The notes beneath the pieces were generated by a model. That model saw only the letters and a program-made list of their open reading frames with translations. It ran no database searches and was not told the origin of the DNA. Below, piece by piece: positions 15,664 through 23,950 of a stretch of 28,808 bases of DNA. Source of the stretch: Snowella sp031396835 (GTDB lineage: Bacteria; Cyanobacteriota; Cyanobacteriia; Cyanobacteriales; Microcystaceae); NCBI GenBank assembly GCA_031396835.1, contig JANNLO010000022.1:1-28808 (forward strand), given 5' to 3'. Position numbers and translations under genes: made by a program. Numbering within the stretch: position 1 is the stretch's first letter; every line of letters begins with the position of its first letter.

Positions 15664-15861
15664 TTTAACGGCTAAATGTCAATATCTGCTCATAAAATAC
15701 TAACAATGATTTAATTTCTCTAATTAAACTCTAAAAAGCTCAAAAAACAGTCTTTATTCTTGTTCTGAAAAAACTTTCTCCAGATAAAAATAAATATTTA
15801 AGCTTTAGCCAACAACCTCGCTGATCGAGTATCTTAAAAAAAGTAGCACCCCAATCAAATC

Positions 15862-18246
15862 TTGATCCAAACCGAAACCTTAACCTTGCTCGAATGGGAA
15901 CGTCTGTGCCAACATCTCTCTACTTTTGCAGAGACTAAATTAGGCATGATGGCGGCATTAACTCTAATTCCTCCCGACACTCAAGCAAAAAGCCTCGAAT
16001 TATTAAGCCAAACCCAAGAAATTGAACAGATTGAACAAAGTTTGGATGCAGGTTGGAAATTTACTGGCATTAATGATATTCGGGCAGCTTTAACGCGAGC
16101 AGAATTAGGCGGAATGCTATCGGGTCTGGAATTACTCAATTTAGCAACGACCTTGGCAGGAGTAAGACGTTTGCGCCGAGTGATTGATGCCAAAGAAAAT
16201 TTGCCTGTTTTGACGAAATTAGTCGCTGATATTCGTACCTATCCCGAATTAGAGCAAGAAATTCACCACTGCATTGGGGAAGATGGCAAAGTTTCCGAGC
16301 GAGCTAGTCCTAAATTGGGAGAAATTCGCCAAAAACTCAAAGATATTCGCGGGCGCATTTATCAAAAACTCCAGAATATTTTACAACGTCAGCCAGGAGC
16401 AATTCAAGAAGCTGTCATTACTCAACGGGGCGATCGCTTTGTTATTCCCGTTAAAACTCCGCAAAAAGACCAAATACCAGGCATTATTCACGATAGTTCC
16501 AGCAGTGGCGCAACGATTTATGTAGAACCCCAGGCAATTGTTGAATTGGGAAATAAACTCCGTCAATGCCGTGTAAGCGAGCAAACAGAAGAAGAAATTA
16601 TTCTCAGGCGCTTAACTGCAAAAATTACCGAAATTCAAGAAGATTTAGCTCATTTACTGGCTGTCGCAACCTGTTTAGATTTGGCAACGGCGAGATTGCG
16701 CTATAGTTTGTGGCTGGGTGGTAATCCGCCTAATTTTGTTGATTTTAATGATAATAAGTCAATTATTCTGCGACAGTTGCGTCATCCGCTTTTAGTTTGG
16801 CAACAGAAGCAAGAACAAGGTCTAGAAGTTGTGCCGATCACGGTGACAATTGATCCCAAAATTCGAGTCGTTGCGATTACGGGGCCGAACACGGGCGGAA
16901 AAACCGTTACCCTCAAAACCTTGGGAATTGCGGCGTTGATGGCCAAAGTGGGTTTATATATTCCTGCCAAAGCTCCTGTTGAAATTCCTTGGTTTGAGCA
17001 AGTTTTAGCGGATATTGGAGATGAACAATCTTTAGAGCAGAGTTTATCGACTTTTTCTGGGCATATTCGTCGTATTACTCGTATTATTGAGGCTATCAAT
17101 GATTCTGTTAACGGCTCTAATGCTCTGGTTTTATTAGATGAAGTTGGTGCAGGAACCGATCCCGTTGAAGGCAGTGCTTTGGCGATCGCGCTTTTAAATT
17201 ACTTGGCAGATCATGCACTTTTAACCTTGGCAACCACTCATTATGGCGAATTGAAGGCTCTAAAATATCAAGATGAACGATTTGAAAATGCGTCTGTTGA
17301 ATTTAATGACCAAACCTTATCACCAACTTATCGACTGTTGTGGGGAATCCCTGGTCGTTCTAATGCCTTAACTATTGCTCAACGTTTAGGGTTAGATCTA
17401 GAAATTGTGGAAGCGGCTAAAACTCGTCTGGGAGGATTTTCTGAAGAAATTAATCAGGTTATTGCGGGGTTAGAATCTCAACGTCGAGAACAAGAAATGA
17501 AGGCAAAAGAAGCACAAAAATTACTCCACCAAACCGAGGAATTTTATACGCAAGTATCAGAAAAAGCTTCTTCATTACAGGCAAGAGAAAGAGATTTACG
17601 ACAATATCAGGAACAAGAAATTCAAAAAGCGATCGCTGAAGCTCGTGCAGAAATTGCTAAGGTGATCCGAGAATTACAACGAGAAAAACCGACGGCCCAA
17701 GAAGCACAACAAGCGACCGAAAGACTTAAACAAATTCAAGAAAAAGAGTTAGCCAAAACTGCAATTAAAGCGATCGCCTATCAACCACAAATAGGAGAAA
17801 AAATTAAAATTCCTAGTCTGGGACAAACTGCCGAAGTTTTAAATTTTTCTGAATCAGCAGGTGAAGTAACAGTTAAATTTGGCTTGATGAAAATGACAGT
17901 AGCTGTGACAGAAATTGAGTCGTTAGATGGCAAAAAAGTAGTGGCAAAACCTGCGAAAGTAGTCATACCTACACCTCCTATTCCTAAAACTTATGTGATG
18001 ATTAGGACTTCTAATAATACCATTGACCTAAGAGGCGATCGCGTAGAAGAAGCAGAATCAAAGTTAGACAAAGCGATTAATCAAGCCCATGAATCGGGTA
18101 TTCTTTGGATTATTCATGGCAAAGGAACGGGTAAATTAAGACAAGGAGTTCATGCTTTTTTAAGCCACCATCCCCAACTAGAAAAATTTGAATTAGCTCC
18201 CCAAAATGAAGGCGGTTCTGGGGTAACTTTAGCTTATTTGAAGTGA
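15862..18246 (+). CDS. mutS2: Endonuclease MutS2 (ribosome-rescue/anti-recombination ATPase)
   Basis: The 794-residue protein is a full-length MutS2. It has the MutS core, Walker A ITGPNTGGKTVTLKT at about 338-352, and the Walker B/signature region LVLLDEVGAGTDPVEGSAL at about 422-440. A long glutamate/glutamine-rich coiled coil covers about 530-640. A C-terminal Smr nuclease domain from about 720 carries IDLRGDRVEEAE and HGKGTGKLRQGV. It lacks the mismatch-binding domain of MutS1. Family members act on branched DNA and, in Bacillus, on collided ribosomes. The start is TTG at 15862 (MIQTETLTLLEW), since no ATG precedes the conserved N-terminus and homologues start in the same way. cobQ follows after 40 bp. 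Confidence 0.96.
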   Translation: MIQTETLTLLEWERLCQHLSTFAETKLGMMAALTLIPPDTQAKSLELLSQTQEIEQIEQSLDAGWKFTGINDIRAALTRAELGGMLSGLELLNLATTLAGVRRLRRVIDAKENLPVLTKLVADIRTYPELEQEIHHCIGEDGKVSERASPKLGEIRQKLKDIRGRIYQKLQNILQRQPGAIQEAVITQRGDRFVIPVKTPQKDQIPGIIHDSSSSGATIYVEPQAIVELGNKLRQCRVSEQTEEEIILRRLTAKITEIQEDLAHLLAVATCLDLATARLRYSLWLGGNPPNFVDFNDNKSIILRQLRHPLLVWQQKQEQGLEVVPITVTIDPKIRVVAITGPNTGGKTVTLKTLGIAALMAKVGLYIPAKAPVEIPWFEQVLADIGDEQSLEQSLSTFSGHIRRITRIIEAINDSVNGSNALVLLDEVGAGTDPVEGSALAIALLNYLADHALLTLATTHYGELKALKYQDERFENASVEFNDQTLSPTYRLLWGIPGRSNALTIAQRLGLDLEIVEAAKTRLGGFSEEINQVIAGLESQRREQEMKAKEAQKLLHQTEEFYTQVSEKASSLQARERDLRQYQEQEIQKAIAEARAEIAKVIRELQREKPTAQEAQQATERLKQIQEKELAKTAIKAIAYQPQIGEKIKIPSLGQTAEVLNFSESAGEVTVKFGLMKMTVAVTEIESLDGKKVVAKPAKVVIPTPPIPKTYVMIRTSNNTIDLRGDRVEEAESKLDKAINQAHESGILWIIHGKGTGKLRQGVHAFLSHHPQLEKFELAPQNEGGSGVTLAYLK

Positions 18247-18286
18247 TATTTAAATTCAGTATTTTTTAAAAACTAGGAAAAGCATT

Positions 18287-19789
18287 ATGAAAGCAGTGAT
18301 GATCGTCGGAACAACTTCCCATGCGGGTAAATCATTTCTAACAACGGCAATTTGTCGAATTTTAAATCGTAAAGGTTGGCAAGTAACTCCCTTTAAAGGG
18401 CAAAACATGGCACTGAATGCTTATGTTACAGAACAAGGAGGAGAAATAGGTCACGCACAAGCCGTTCAAGCCTGGGCTGCGGGAACGATTCCCCGAGTGG
18501 AAATGAATCCAGTTTTGCTTAAACCTCAAGGCAATATGACTTCCCAAGTGATTATCAAAGGGCAAGCGATCGGGGTGACGGGAGCATCAGAATATTATGA
18601 AAAGTATTTTGAAAGAGGTTGGCAAGCTATCACAGAATCATTGGACTATTTGCAACAAAAATTTGAAGTGATTGTTTGTGAAGGAGCAGGCAGTCCCGCC
18701 GAAATTAATCTTAAACATCGAGATTTAACTAATATGCGAGTGGCGAAATATCTCCAGGCGGCGACTATTTTAATTGTGGATATCGATCGCGGCGGCGCGT
18801 TTGCCCATGTGGTGGGAACTTTGGCTTTGTTGGAACCAGAAGAACGGGCGTTAATTAAAGGAATTGTGATTAATAAATTTCGGGGACAGCGATCGCTTTT
18901 GGATTCGGGTATTGAATGGTTAGAAAATTACACAAACATTCCCGTTTTAGGAGTGATTCCTTGGTCAGAATTATTATTTCCTGCTGAAGATTCTTTAAGT
19001 TTATTAGACCGTCGTACTTCATCGAGTCAATCTGATTTAACCATTGTGGTTATTCGCTTACCTCGTATTGCCAATTTTAATGATTTTGACCCCTTAGAAG
19101 CAGAGTCAAGTTTAACTTTAAAATATGTACAATTAGAAGATTCTTTAGGTTATCCTGATGCCGTTATTTTGCCTGGTACAAAAACAACAATTGCAGATTT
19201 AATCGCTCTTAATCAAAGCGGAATGGTAGCACAAATAAGGAAATATATTGAGGCAGGAGGTGTGATTTTTGGGCTTTGTGGCGGTTATCAAATGTTAGGT
19301 AAAAAAGTCAGCGATCTAGAGCATTACGAGGGAACAGAAGAGAGTTATAATGGACTAAACTTTTTACCAATAGAAACTCAGATTACTGGTCAAAAAATCA
19401 CTCAACAACGTCAATCTATTTCCCATTATCCCCAGTCAGGCTTACCTGTTATTGGCTATGAAATTCATCAAGGTATAACTCAATTTCTGGACATTAATAA
19501 TGATAACAAAAAACAAGATTATTATCCTATTTTTGAGGATAAATCTTTAGGAATAGTCACTAAAAATCAATTAATTTGGGGAGCTTATTTACACGGTATT
19601 TTTGATAATGGCCCTTGGCGAAGATCTTGGTTAAATTTTCTTAGAAAACGTCGAGGATTAACAACATTACCAACAGGCATTTCCAATTATCAAGAACAGC
19701 GAGAAATTATGTTAGATAGTTTGGCTGATTTAGTGGATCAATATGTAGATTTAACTCCTATTTTTAAAACCTTAAATGAGGAAAATTAA
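18287..19789 (+). CDS. cobQ: Cobyric acid synthase (adenosylcobyric acid a,c-diamide amidotransferase)
   Basis: It amidates the b, d, e and g side chains of adenosylcobyrinic a,c-diamide with glutamine and ATP. The 500-residue protein has the ATP-binding BioD-like part at the N-terminus (VGTTSHAGKSFLTT at about 7-20, PFKGQNMALNAYVT) and a class I glutaminase part from about 270. There, GLCGGYQMLG has the nucleophile C331 and YLHGIFDNGPWRR the partner H436. ATG at 18287 starts the conserved N-terminus. The stop overlaps the next start by one base (TAATG), coupling it to the ferredoxin-like gene. No cobalamin riboswitch fits in the 40 bp upstream. Confidence 0.97.
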   Translation: MKAVMIVGTTSHAGKSFLTTAICRILNRKGWQVTPFKGQNMALNAYVTEQGGEIGHAQAVQAWAAGTIPRVEMNPVLLKPQGNMTSQVIIKGQAIGVTGASEYYEKYFERGWQAITESLDYLQQKFEVIVCEGAGSPAEINLKHRDLTNMRVAKYLQAATILIVDIDRGGAFAHVVGTLALLEPEERALIKGIVINKFRGQRSLLDSGIEWLENYTNIPVLGVIPWSELLFPAEDSLSLLDRRTSSSQSDLTIVVIRLPRIANFNDFDPLEAESSLTLKYVQLEDSLGYPDAVILPGTKTTIADLIALNQSGMVAQIRKYIEAGGVIFGLCGGYQMLGKKVSDLEHYEGTEESYNGLNFLPIETQITGQKITQQRQSISHYPQSGLPVIGYEIHQGITQFLDINNDNKKQDYYPIFEDKSLGIVTKNQLIWGAYLHGIFDNGPWRRSWLNFLRKRRGLTTLPTGISNYQEQREIMLDSLADLVDQYVDLTPIFKTLNEEN

Positions 19790-20028
19790 TGAGTGTTAAT
19801 GTTCTTTTTTTACCCGATGAAATCACCATTGAAGCAGAACCAGGTGAATTAATTTTAGATGTGGCAGCACGAGCGAGAATTTTTATTTCGACTGGTTGCT
19901 TAATGGGATCTTGTCATGCTTGTGAAGTTGAAATAGAAGAAAATACTCCTATTTGTTCTTGTATTAGCAGTATTCCATCAGGAGTTAATTCAGTCACCAT
20001 TACTCTTTATTCTGATCCAGTTTGGTAA
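19789..20028 (+). CDS. Small [2Fe-2S] plant-type ferredoxin-like protein
   Basis: The 79-residue protein has the beta-grasp opening VNVLFLPDEITIEAEPGELI and a cluster-binding pattern C37-x4-C42-x2-C45 in STGCLMGSCHACEVE. The fourth ligand would be C57 or C59 in PICSCISSIPSG. It is shorter at the C-terminus than photosynthetic PetF and lacks some flanking residues, so it is a ferredoxin-like relative rather than the main electron carrier. The start overlaps the cobQ stop by one base, which implies coupled translation. Whether it serves corrin chemistry, such as cobalt reduction, is inference from position only. Confidence 0.85.
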   Translation: MSVNVLFLPDEITIEAEPGELILDVAARARIFISTGCLMGSCHACEVEIEENTPICSCISSIPSGVNSVTITLYSDPVW

Positions 20029-20081
20029 AATAGATCATTTTTACTGACAGCAAACTAAACTGAAAACAGGTCAGATGACTC

Positions 20082-20124
20082 AACCCCCGCCTTCGGCTTC
20101 CCCCTTTCAAAGGGGGTTAGGGGG
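20082..20124. repeat. Nested G/C-run palindromic repeat downstream of the ferredoxin-like gene
   Basis: The order is AACCCCC (20082-20088), a mini-hairpin GCCTTCGGC (20089-20097), the palindrome CCCCCTTTCAAAGGGGG (20100-20116), then TTAGGGGG to 20124. AACCCCC can also pair with GGGGGTT. It is a second type of G-run repeat beside the one at 10361. No T tract follows, so it is not a standard terminator. Confidence 0.65.
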
Positions 20125-20126
20125 TA

Positions 20127-20492
20127 TCCCTGCAAGGTGAAGTGCAACATAATCAAATTAAATTGGTATGACAGCAAATTGCTAATCATAAATATAAAGA
20201 AAAAATACTGCCAAAAATTAAACTATTGGCTTTTCAAAATCTTGCCTAAGCTGAGTTTTAAGACTTTCTTGATAGTTAAAATAAAACTTTCTAGAAGAAT
20301 TAATTTAACTAATTTTTGAGTTGTTTGGTAATTTTTTTGAAGTTGCTCTTCCCCAATTACTAAATAAAATAACTGGGTTAATTTCGAGGTTTTATTAATT
20401 GCGATCGTAAAATTTTTGATCATTCTAGAAATTTCCGCTATTAGTTTAGAAAATAATTGCGGCTGTCAATCACAAAAGTAATTTCAGAAGCA
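20127..20492. other. AT-rich stretch without a convincing gene
   Basis: Very AT-rich DNA lies between the repeat and the end of the HdrB-like gene. A minus-strand frame from ATG at 20423 to 20223 could code 66 lysine/leucine-rich residues, and it stays open for 14 codons upstream of that ATG. It has no recognisable domain or clear ribosome site, and may be a decayed gene end. A plus-strand frame at 20137-20319 shows only low-complexity AT-driven composition. No tRNA or strong terminator was seen. Confidence 0.4.
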
Positions 20493-21395
20493 TTAAAATC
20501 CTAGTTTTTCTAATAGAGGACGAGTTGAAACAAGATGACGATCTAAGCCTAATTTTTCAGGTTTAATACCAACAGCTAAGGCTACCAATTGGGGTAAATG
20601 TAAAACAGGAAGTGCGAAGGGTTTGTCTAAAATTTTGGCAATTTCGGGTTGTCGAGAATCTAATTGCAAATGACAAAGGGGACAGGGTGTGACTAAACAA
20701 TCGGCTCCTGCTGCGATCGCGGATTGGAGATGGCTGCCTGCTAAACGAAAAGATTCGGTAGTTGCATAACTAGAAACGGGCCAACCGCAACATTGAGTTC
20801 TGCCACCGTAATAAATCGGGTTTGCTCCCACTGCCCGAAAAACATTTTCCATTGATTCTGGCGCGATCGGGTCATCAAAGGGAATCGATTTCTGCGCTCT
20901 CAATAAATAACAACCATAAAACGCCGCACAATTTAACCCAGACAGCGATCGCGTTACTCGTTTTTGCAATTCTTCTAAACCATAATCCCCGACTAAAGCC
21001 CAGAGCAGATGTTTAACTTCCGTCGAACCTTGATAGGGAGAGCAATTTTCTTTTTTTAAATAGCCGTTGACTTTTTCTAAATAATCAGGATCATTAACTT
21101 TTGCTTCTTTCAGACGTTCATCCACATGGCCAATTACGCCTTGACAAGTGCTACAGTGAGTTAAGAGTGGCAAATTTAGGGATTCTGCTAAAGCAATGTT
21201 ACGCGCATTCACCGTATCTTCCAATAACTGCGAATCTTCCTTAAAAGTTCCCGATCCACAACAGGAAGCTTTTTTCAATTCAATTAATTCAATACCGAGA
21301 GCTTGGGTCAGGGCAGCAGTGGATTGGGATAATTCGCGGCAAGCTCCCTGGGCAACACAGCCTGGAAAATAAGCGTACTTAAGATTTTTGGTCAT
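20493..21395 (-). CDS. HdrB-like protein with two cysteine-rich CCG domains
   Basis: The 300-residue protein resembles subunit B of heterodisulfide reductase. It has two CCG domains: C13 in FPGCVAQG, C45-C46 in SCCGSGTF and C81/C84 in THCSTCQG for the first; C162 in FYGCYLL, C202-C203 in QCCGWPVSS and C238/C241 in TPCPLCHLQ for the second. In methanogen HdrB these cysteines bind two unusual [4Fe-4S] clusters and reduce a disulfide. Cyanobacteria lack coenzyme M/B, so the substrate must be another thiol, disulfide or electron carrier. No hdrA, hdrC or other partner is in the window. Start is ATG at 21395. The neighbour upstream is unrelated (DUF3616), 128 bp away. Confidence 0.9.
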   Translation of the reverse strand: MTKNLKYAYFPGCVAQGACRELSQSTAALTQALGIELIELKKASCCGSGTFKEDSQLLEDTVNARNIALAESLNLPLLTHCSTCQGVIGHVDERLKEAKVNDPDYLEKVNGYLKKENCSPYQGSTEVKHLLWALVGDYGLEELQKRVTRSLSGLNCAAFYGCYLLRAQKSIPFDDPIAPESMENVFRAVGANPIYYGGRTQCCGWPVSSYATTESFRLAGSHLQSAIAAGADCLVTPCPLCHLQLDSRQPEIAKILDKPFALPVLHLPQLVALAVGIKPEKLGLDRHLVSTRPLLEKLGF

Positions 21396-21523
21396 GAAAA
21401 AGGGGAAAAAGAGAACTGTCTAAATCCTGACACAAGAATTGACCGAGTTGCTCAGCGATCGCGTTTATTTTTCTAAAAGACAAGAATTAGAAGTTATTAA
21501 AAAAGCATTTTTTCTCAATCATT

Positions 21524-22618
21524 CTAATCTGAAATCTCAAAAACATCCGCTAAAATTTCGTGGTTTCCAATCAATCTTTCAGAACTAGGAGAATCATAAA
21601 CTACCAAAATAGAAGGCTTTCCTGACAAGGAAGTAAATTGGGTAATTCCCTCTGCATGATCAACCCCTTCTCCATAAGGAATATCTAGCAAAAACTTAGG
21701 ATTAGAAAAACTATTATCCGCCAATTGTAAAATGTTTTCTAGACGGAAAATTTTAACAGGGCCATCAAGTTCCATAGTTGGGCCAGCCAAAATAATTAAA
21801 TCTTCTCCTTCAATTAACAGTTCTCGGATTCCTAAACCCTGAAGATTAACAAAAAACTTTTGATAGCGGCGATCATTATCTCCAATTTTTTTTAGCTTGA
21901 GAGAACTAGAGCTAGTATTTTTAATTTCAAGCCCTAAAATTATCGCCCAACCCCGTAAAACAGGGCCGCGTAAACCCACAAAAATTTGGTTATGATTAAC
22001 AGCTAATCCTTCTATATCAAATCCATTATCTTTTGAAGGAATATTCGCTTCAATAAAAGGTTTAAAATGCTCATCTTCTGCAAGAATTTCTGTTAGTAAA
22101 TTTCCCTTACGAGTTGATGCCAATTTTGCTGCAAATAATTCTTTATTAGGGTCAGATGGAGAGATATGGGATTGATATAATTTACCATTAATTAAGGGAA
22201 TCCGAGCTAATAAATAACGGTTTGATTCTGTTTCAATAGATGCTAAACGTTGGCTATTTTCAACATCTGATTTATCTGATTTAGTCGATTTACGCTTCAC
22301 ACTATGAGAACCAACTAACCAAAGATAATGACCTGATTCGGCTAAACCTTCTATATCAATTTCAGTCTTATTATTATCAGGTAAATCTAAATAATCTTCT
22401 ACTTTAAAACTTTTATGATCGCCGAAATCATCTTTTGTATCTTGATTGATTAATGTCAGACGTTCCAAATTAGTTCCTTCATCACAACCTAACCAAAGAT
22501 GTCCATCATTTGATAAGTGAACAGCCGACAAATCTTTTCTTAAGTCAGATTCTCTTAAGTGAGAAATTTCTTCTGAAAATTCAAGTTTAATTTGATTTAA
22601 TAAAGAGTTTTTTGTCAT
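21524..22618 (-). CDS. DUF3616 family protein
   Basis: The 364-residue soluble protein matches DUF3616. The pattern includes LSAVHLSNDGHLWLGCDEGT near residue 30-49, IDIEGLAESGHYLWLVGSHS at about 88-107, GFDIEGLAVNHNQIFVGLRG at about 199-218 and GVDHAEGITQF near 325. The recurring IEGLA and HAEGI segments suggest a beta-propeller of similar blades. No signal peptide or membrane span is present, so it is probably cytosolic. Function of the family is unknown to me. Start is ATG at 22618. It is divergent from pgsA across a 203 bp AT-rich gap. Confidence 0.8.
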   Translation of the reverse strand: MTKNSLLNQIKLEFSEEISHLRESDLRKDLSAVHLSNDGHLWLGCDEGTNLERLTLINQDTKDDFGDHKSFKVEDYLDLPDNNKTEIDIEGLAESGHYLWLVGSHSVKRKSTKSDKSDVENSQRLASIETESNRYLLARIPLINGKLYQSHISPSDPNKELFAAKLASTRKGNLLTEILAEDEHFKPFIEANIPSKDNGFDIEGLAVNHNQIFVGLRGPVLRGWAIILGLEIKNTSSSSLKLKKIGDNDRRYQKFFVNLQGLGIRELLIEGEDLIILAGPTMELDGPVKIFRLENILQLADNSFSNPKFLLDIPYGEGVDHAEGITQFTSLSGKPSILVVYDSPSSERLIGNHEILADVFEISD

Positions 22619-22821
22619 AACATATTATCCTAAAAGATCGGCTTGATATTAATTTTTAGAACTGATTTTTTATACTAACAACAAGATTAGTAAAAGAAAG
22701 CTTTATTGATTTTCTGATGTTATATTTAATAATAAAACAGTCTCTTGAATTCATTTTACATTAACTGGTTTTACTTAATAAATCTTTGTAAACTAATTAT
22801 TTTATCTTAAAGTTTTTTTCT

Positions 22822-23346
22822 ATGAATTTACCGAACATTATTACTTTTTCTCGTTTGTTAGGTTTACCATTTATTTTTATCTTACTAACAGATCCAACTA
22901 ATATTCATCGCTGGTGGGCAACAGGTATTTTTGCGATCGCAGCATTAACAGATTGGCTAGATGGTTATTTGGCACGTAAGTTAAATCAGGTCACAGAAAT
23001 GGGAAAATTTCTCGATCCTTTGGTTGATAAATTGTTAGTATTAGGGCCATTTTTAATATTAACTCAATGGCAAATTATTCCTGCTTGGGCAGTTTTCTTA
23101 ATCTTGGGACGGGAATTAGCGATCGCGGGTTGGCGGGTGAGTGGAAATAAAGCAATTTCAGGTGCAAATCTCTGGGGAAAACTGAAAACTTTTTCCCAAA
23201 TTATGGCGATCATATTACTTTTAGCTCCTTTATCCCAAGAATGGCAAATACCCGCACAAATCACCTTTTGGCTATCAGTAATTTTAACGTTAATTTCAGG
23301 ATTAATTTATGTTTTACCCGAAGAAGAAAATCAAAACAAAGTGTAA
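22822..23346 (+). CDS. pgsA: CDP-diacylglycerol--glycerol-3-phosphate 3-phosphatidyltransferase
   Basis: It makes phosphatidylglycerol phosphate, the committed step to phosphatidylglycerol, which photosystems require. The 174-residue membrane protein carries the CDP-alcohol phosphotransferase motif D-G-x2-A-R-x8-G-x3-D-x3-D at residues 47-69 (DGYLARK, then GKFLDPLVDK). At least four hydrophobic spans surround it, and the start NLPNIITFSRLLGLPFIF is typical. ATG at 22822 is clear. Its last 16 bases overlap the 3' end of the opposite-strand SxtK-like gene (23331-23346). Confidence 0.96.
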   Translation: MNLPNIITFSRLLGLPFIFILLTDPTNIHRWWATGIFAIAALTDWLDGYLARKLNQVTEMGKFLDPLVDKLLVLGPFLILTQWQIIPAWAVFLILGRELAIAGWRVSGNKAISGANLWGKLKTFSQIMAIILLLAPLSQEWQIPAQITFWLSVILTLISGLIYVLPEEENQNKV

Positions 23347-23492
23347 ATAAAAGGCGCGATCGCAGAACCTTGAGTAAAAACAATTAACGCTCCTAATAAC
23401 ACCAAAGTGATAATTAATGGCAATAGCCAAAACTTTTGACGTGCCTTTAAAAATCCCCAAACATCTTTTATTAATTCAATAAATCCGTCCAT
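23331..23492 (-). CDS. DUF5989/SxtK-like small membrane protein
   Basis: This short open frame runs from ATG at 23492 to TGA at 23331, 53 residues. It opens MDGFIELIKDVWGFLKARQK, has one membrane span (about residues 21-40), then TQGSAIAPFIYTLF. The length, the charged amphipathic N-terminus and the TQGSAxAPFIYTLF end match DUF5989/SxtK proteins, which I know as constant companions of carbamoyltransferases. It follows the SxtJ-like gene by 34 bp on the same strand. It holds a HIP1 site (AGGCGCGATCGCAG around 23352) read in frame as SAIA. The 3' end overlaps convergent pgsA by 16 bp, so it is easy to miss. Role probably accessory to the carbamoyltransferase; mechanism unknown. Confidence 0.85.
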   Translation of the reverse strand: MDGFIELIKDVWGFLKARQKFWLLPLIITLVLLGALIVFTQGSAIAPFIYTLF

Positions 23493-23526
23493 TTGTTAAC
23501 TCACTTTTGGTACAATGTATAAATTT

Positions 23527-23931
23527 CTAATAAGGTTTTTCCATACTAGAATGAGAATGAACTTTACTAGAAATGCGATAGGTTTCTAACTGAAAATCAA
23601 ATTTTCTAGCCATTGTATCTCGTTGCAATAACTTCATGATAAATGCCATTGGAGTCACCATAATAAAGAAAACAATTGACAAAATAATTCGGCTATTAAC
23701 CCAGCCCAAAGCAAGACCAATTTTCATCCAAATTCGATAAACTGGATCAAGAGATTTTGGCAAAGTTATTGCTAACACACCCAAAACAACAGCAATAATC
23801 CAAGGAATAATGGGTAAAACATGACCTCTAATTAAAGGAATAATAAAGCCAAATAATCCAGCAATAATACCACCAGTTACTAATCCAAACTCTCGTAATT
23901 CTTTGGTTGTTAATTTTTTCTGATCATTCAT
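23527..23931 (-). CDS. SxtJ-family membrane protein
   Basis: The 134-residue protein has hydrophobic spans at about 17-34, 38-57 and 70-99. It begins with a polar KKLTTKELREFGLVTGG and carries LDPVYRIWMKIGLALGWVNS at about 61-80, which I recognise from SxtJ. SxtJ is the unknown-function protein encoded between sxtI and sxtK in saxitoxin clusters, and relatives are widespread beside carbamoyltransferases in bacteria without the toxin. The start ATG at 23931 lies 19 bp after the carbamoyltransferase stop. It likely anchors or assists that enzyme at the membrane; this is inference from constant linkage. Confidence 0.85.
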   Translation of the reverse strand: MNDQKKLTTKELREFGLVTGGIIAGLFGFIIPLIRGHVLPIIPWIIAVVLGVLAITLPKSLDPVYRIWMKIGLALGWVNSRIILSIVFFIMVTPMAFIMKLLQRDTMARKFDFQLETYRISSKVHSHSSMEKPY

Positions 23932-23950
23932 ATTATTTAATTATTATTAA

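Noticed and set aside
15981..17099. Minus-strand and alternative-frame open frames inside mutS2
   Set aside because: They lie wholly within the intact mutS2 coding sequence and have no recognisable product.
18247..18286. Cobalamin riboswitch before cobQ
   Set aside because: The 40-bp gap after mutS2 cannot hold one; no B12-box-like sequence was noticed there or before sirB.
20100..20124. Terminator for the cobQ-ferredoxin transcript
   Set aside because: The palindrome is strong but is followed by TTAGGGGG rather than a T tract, so intrinsic termination is unlikely.
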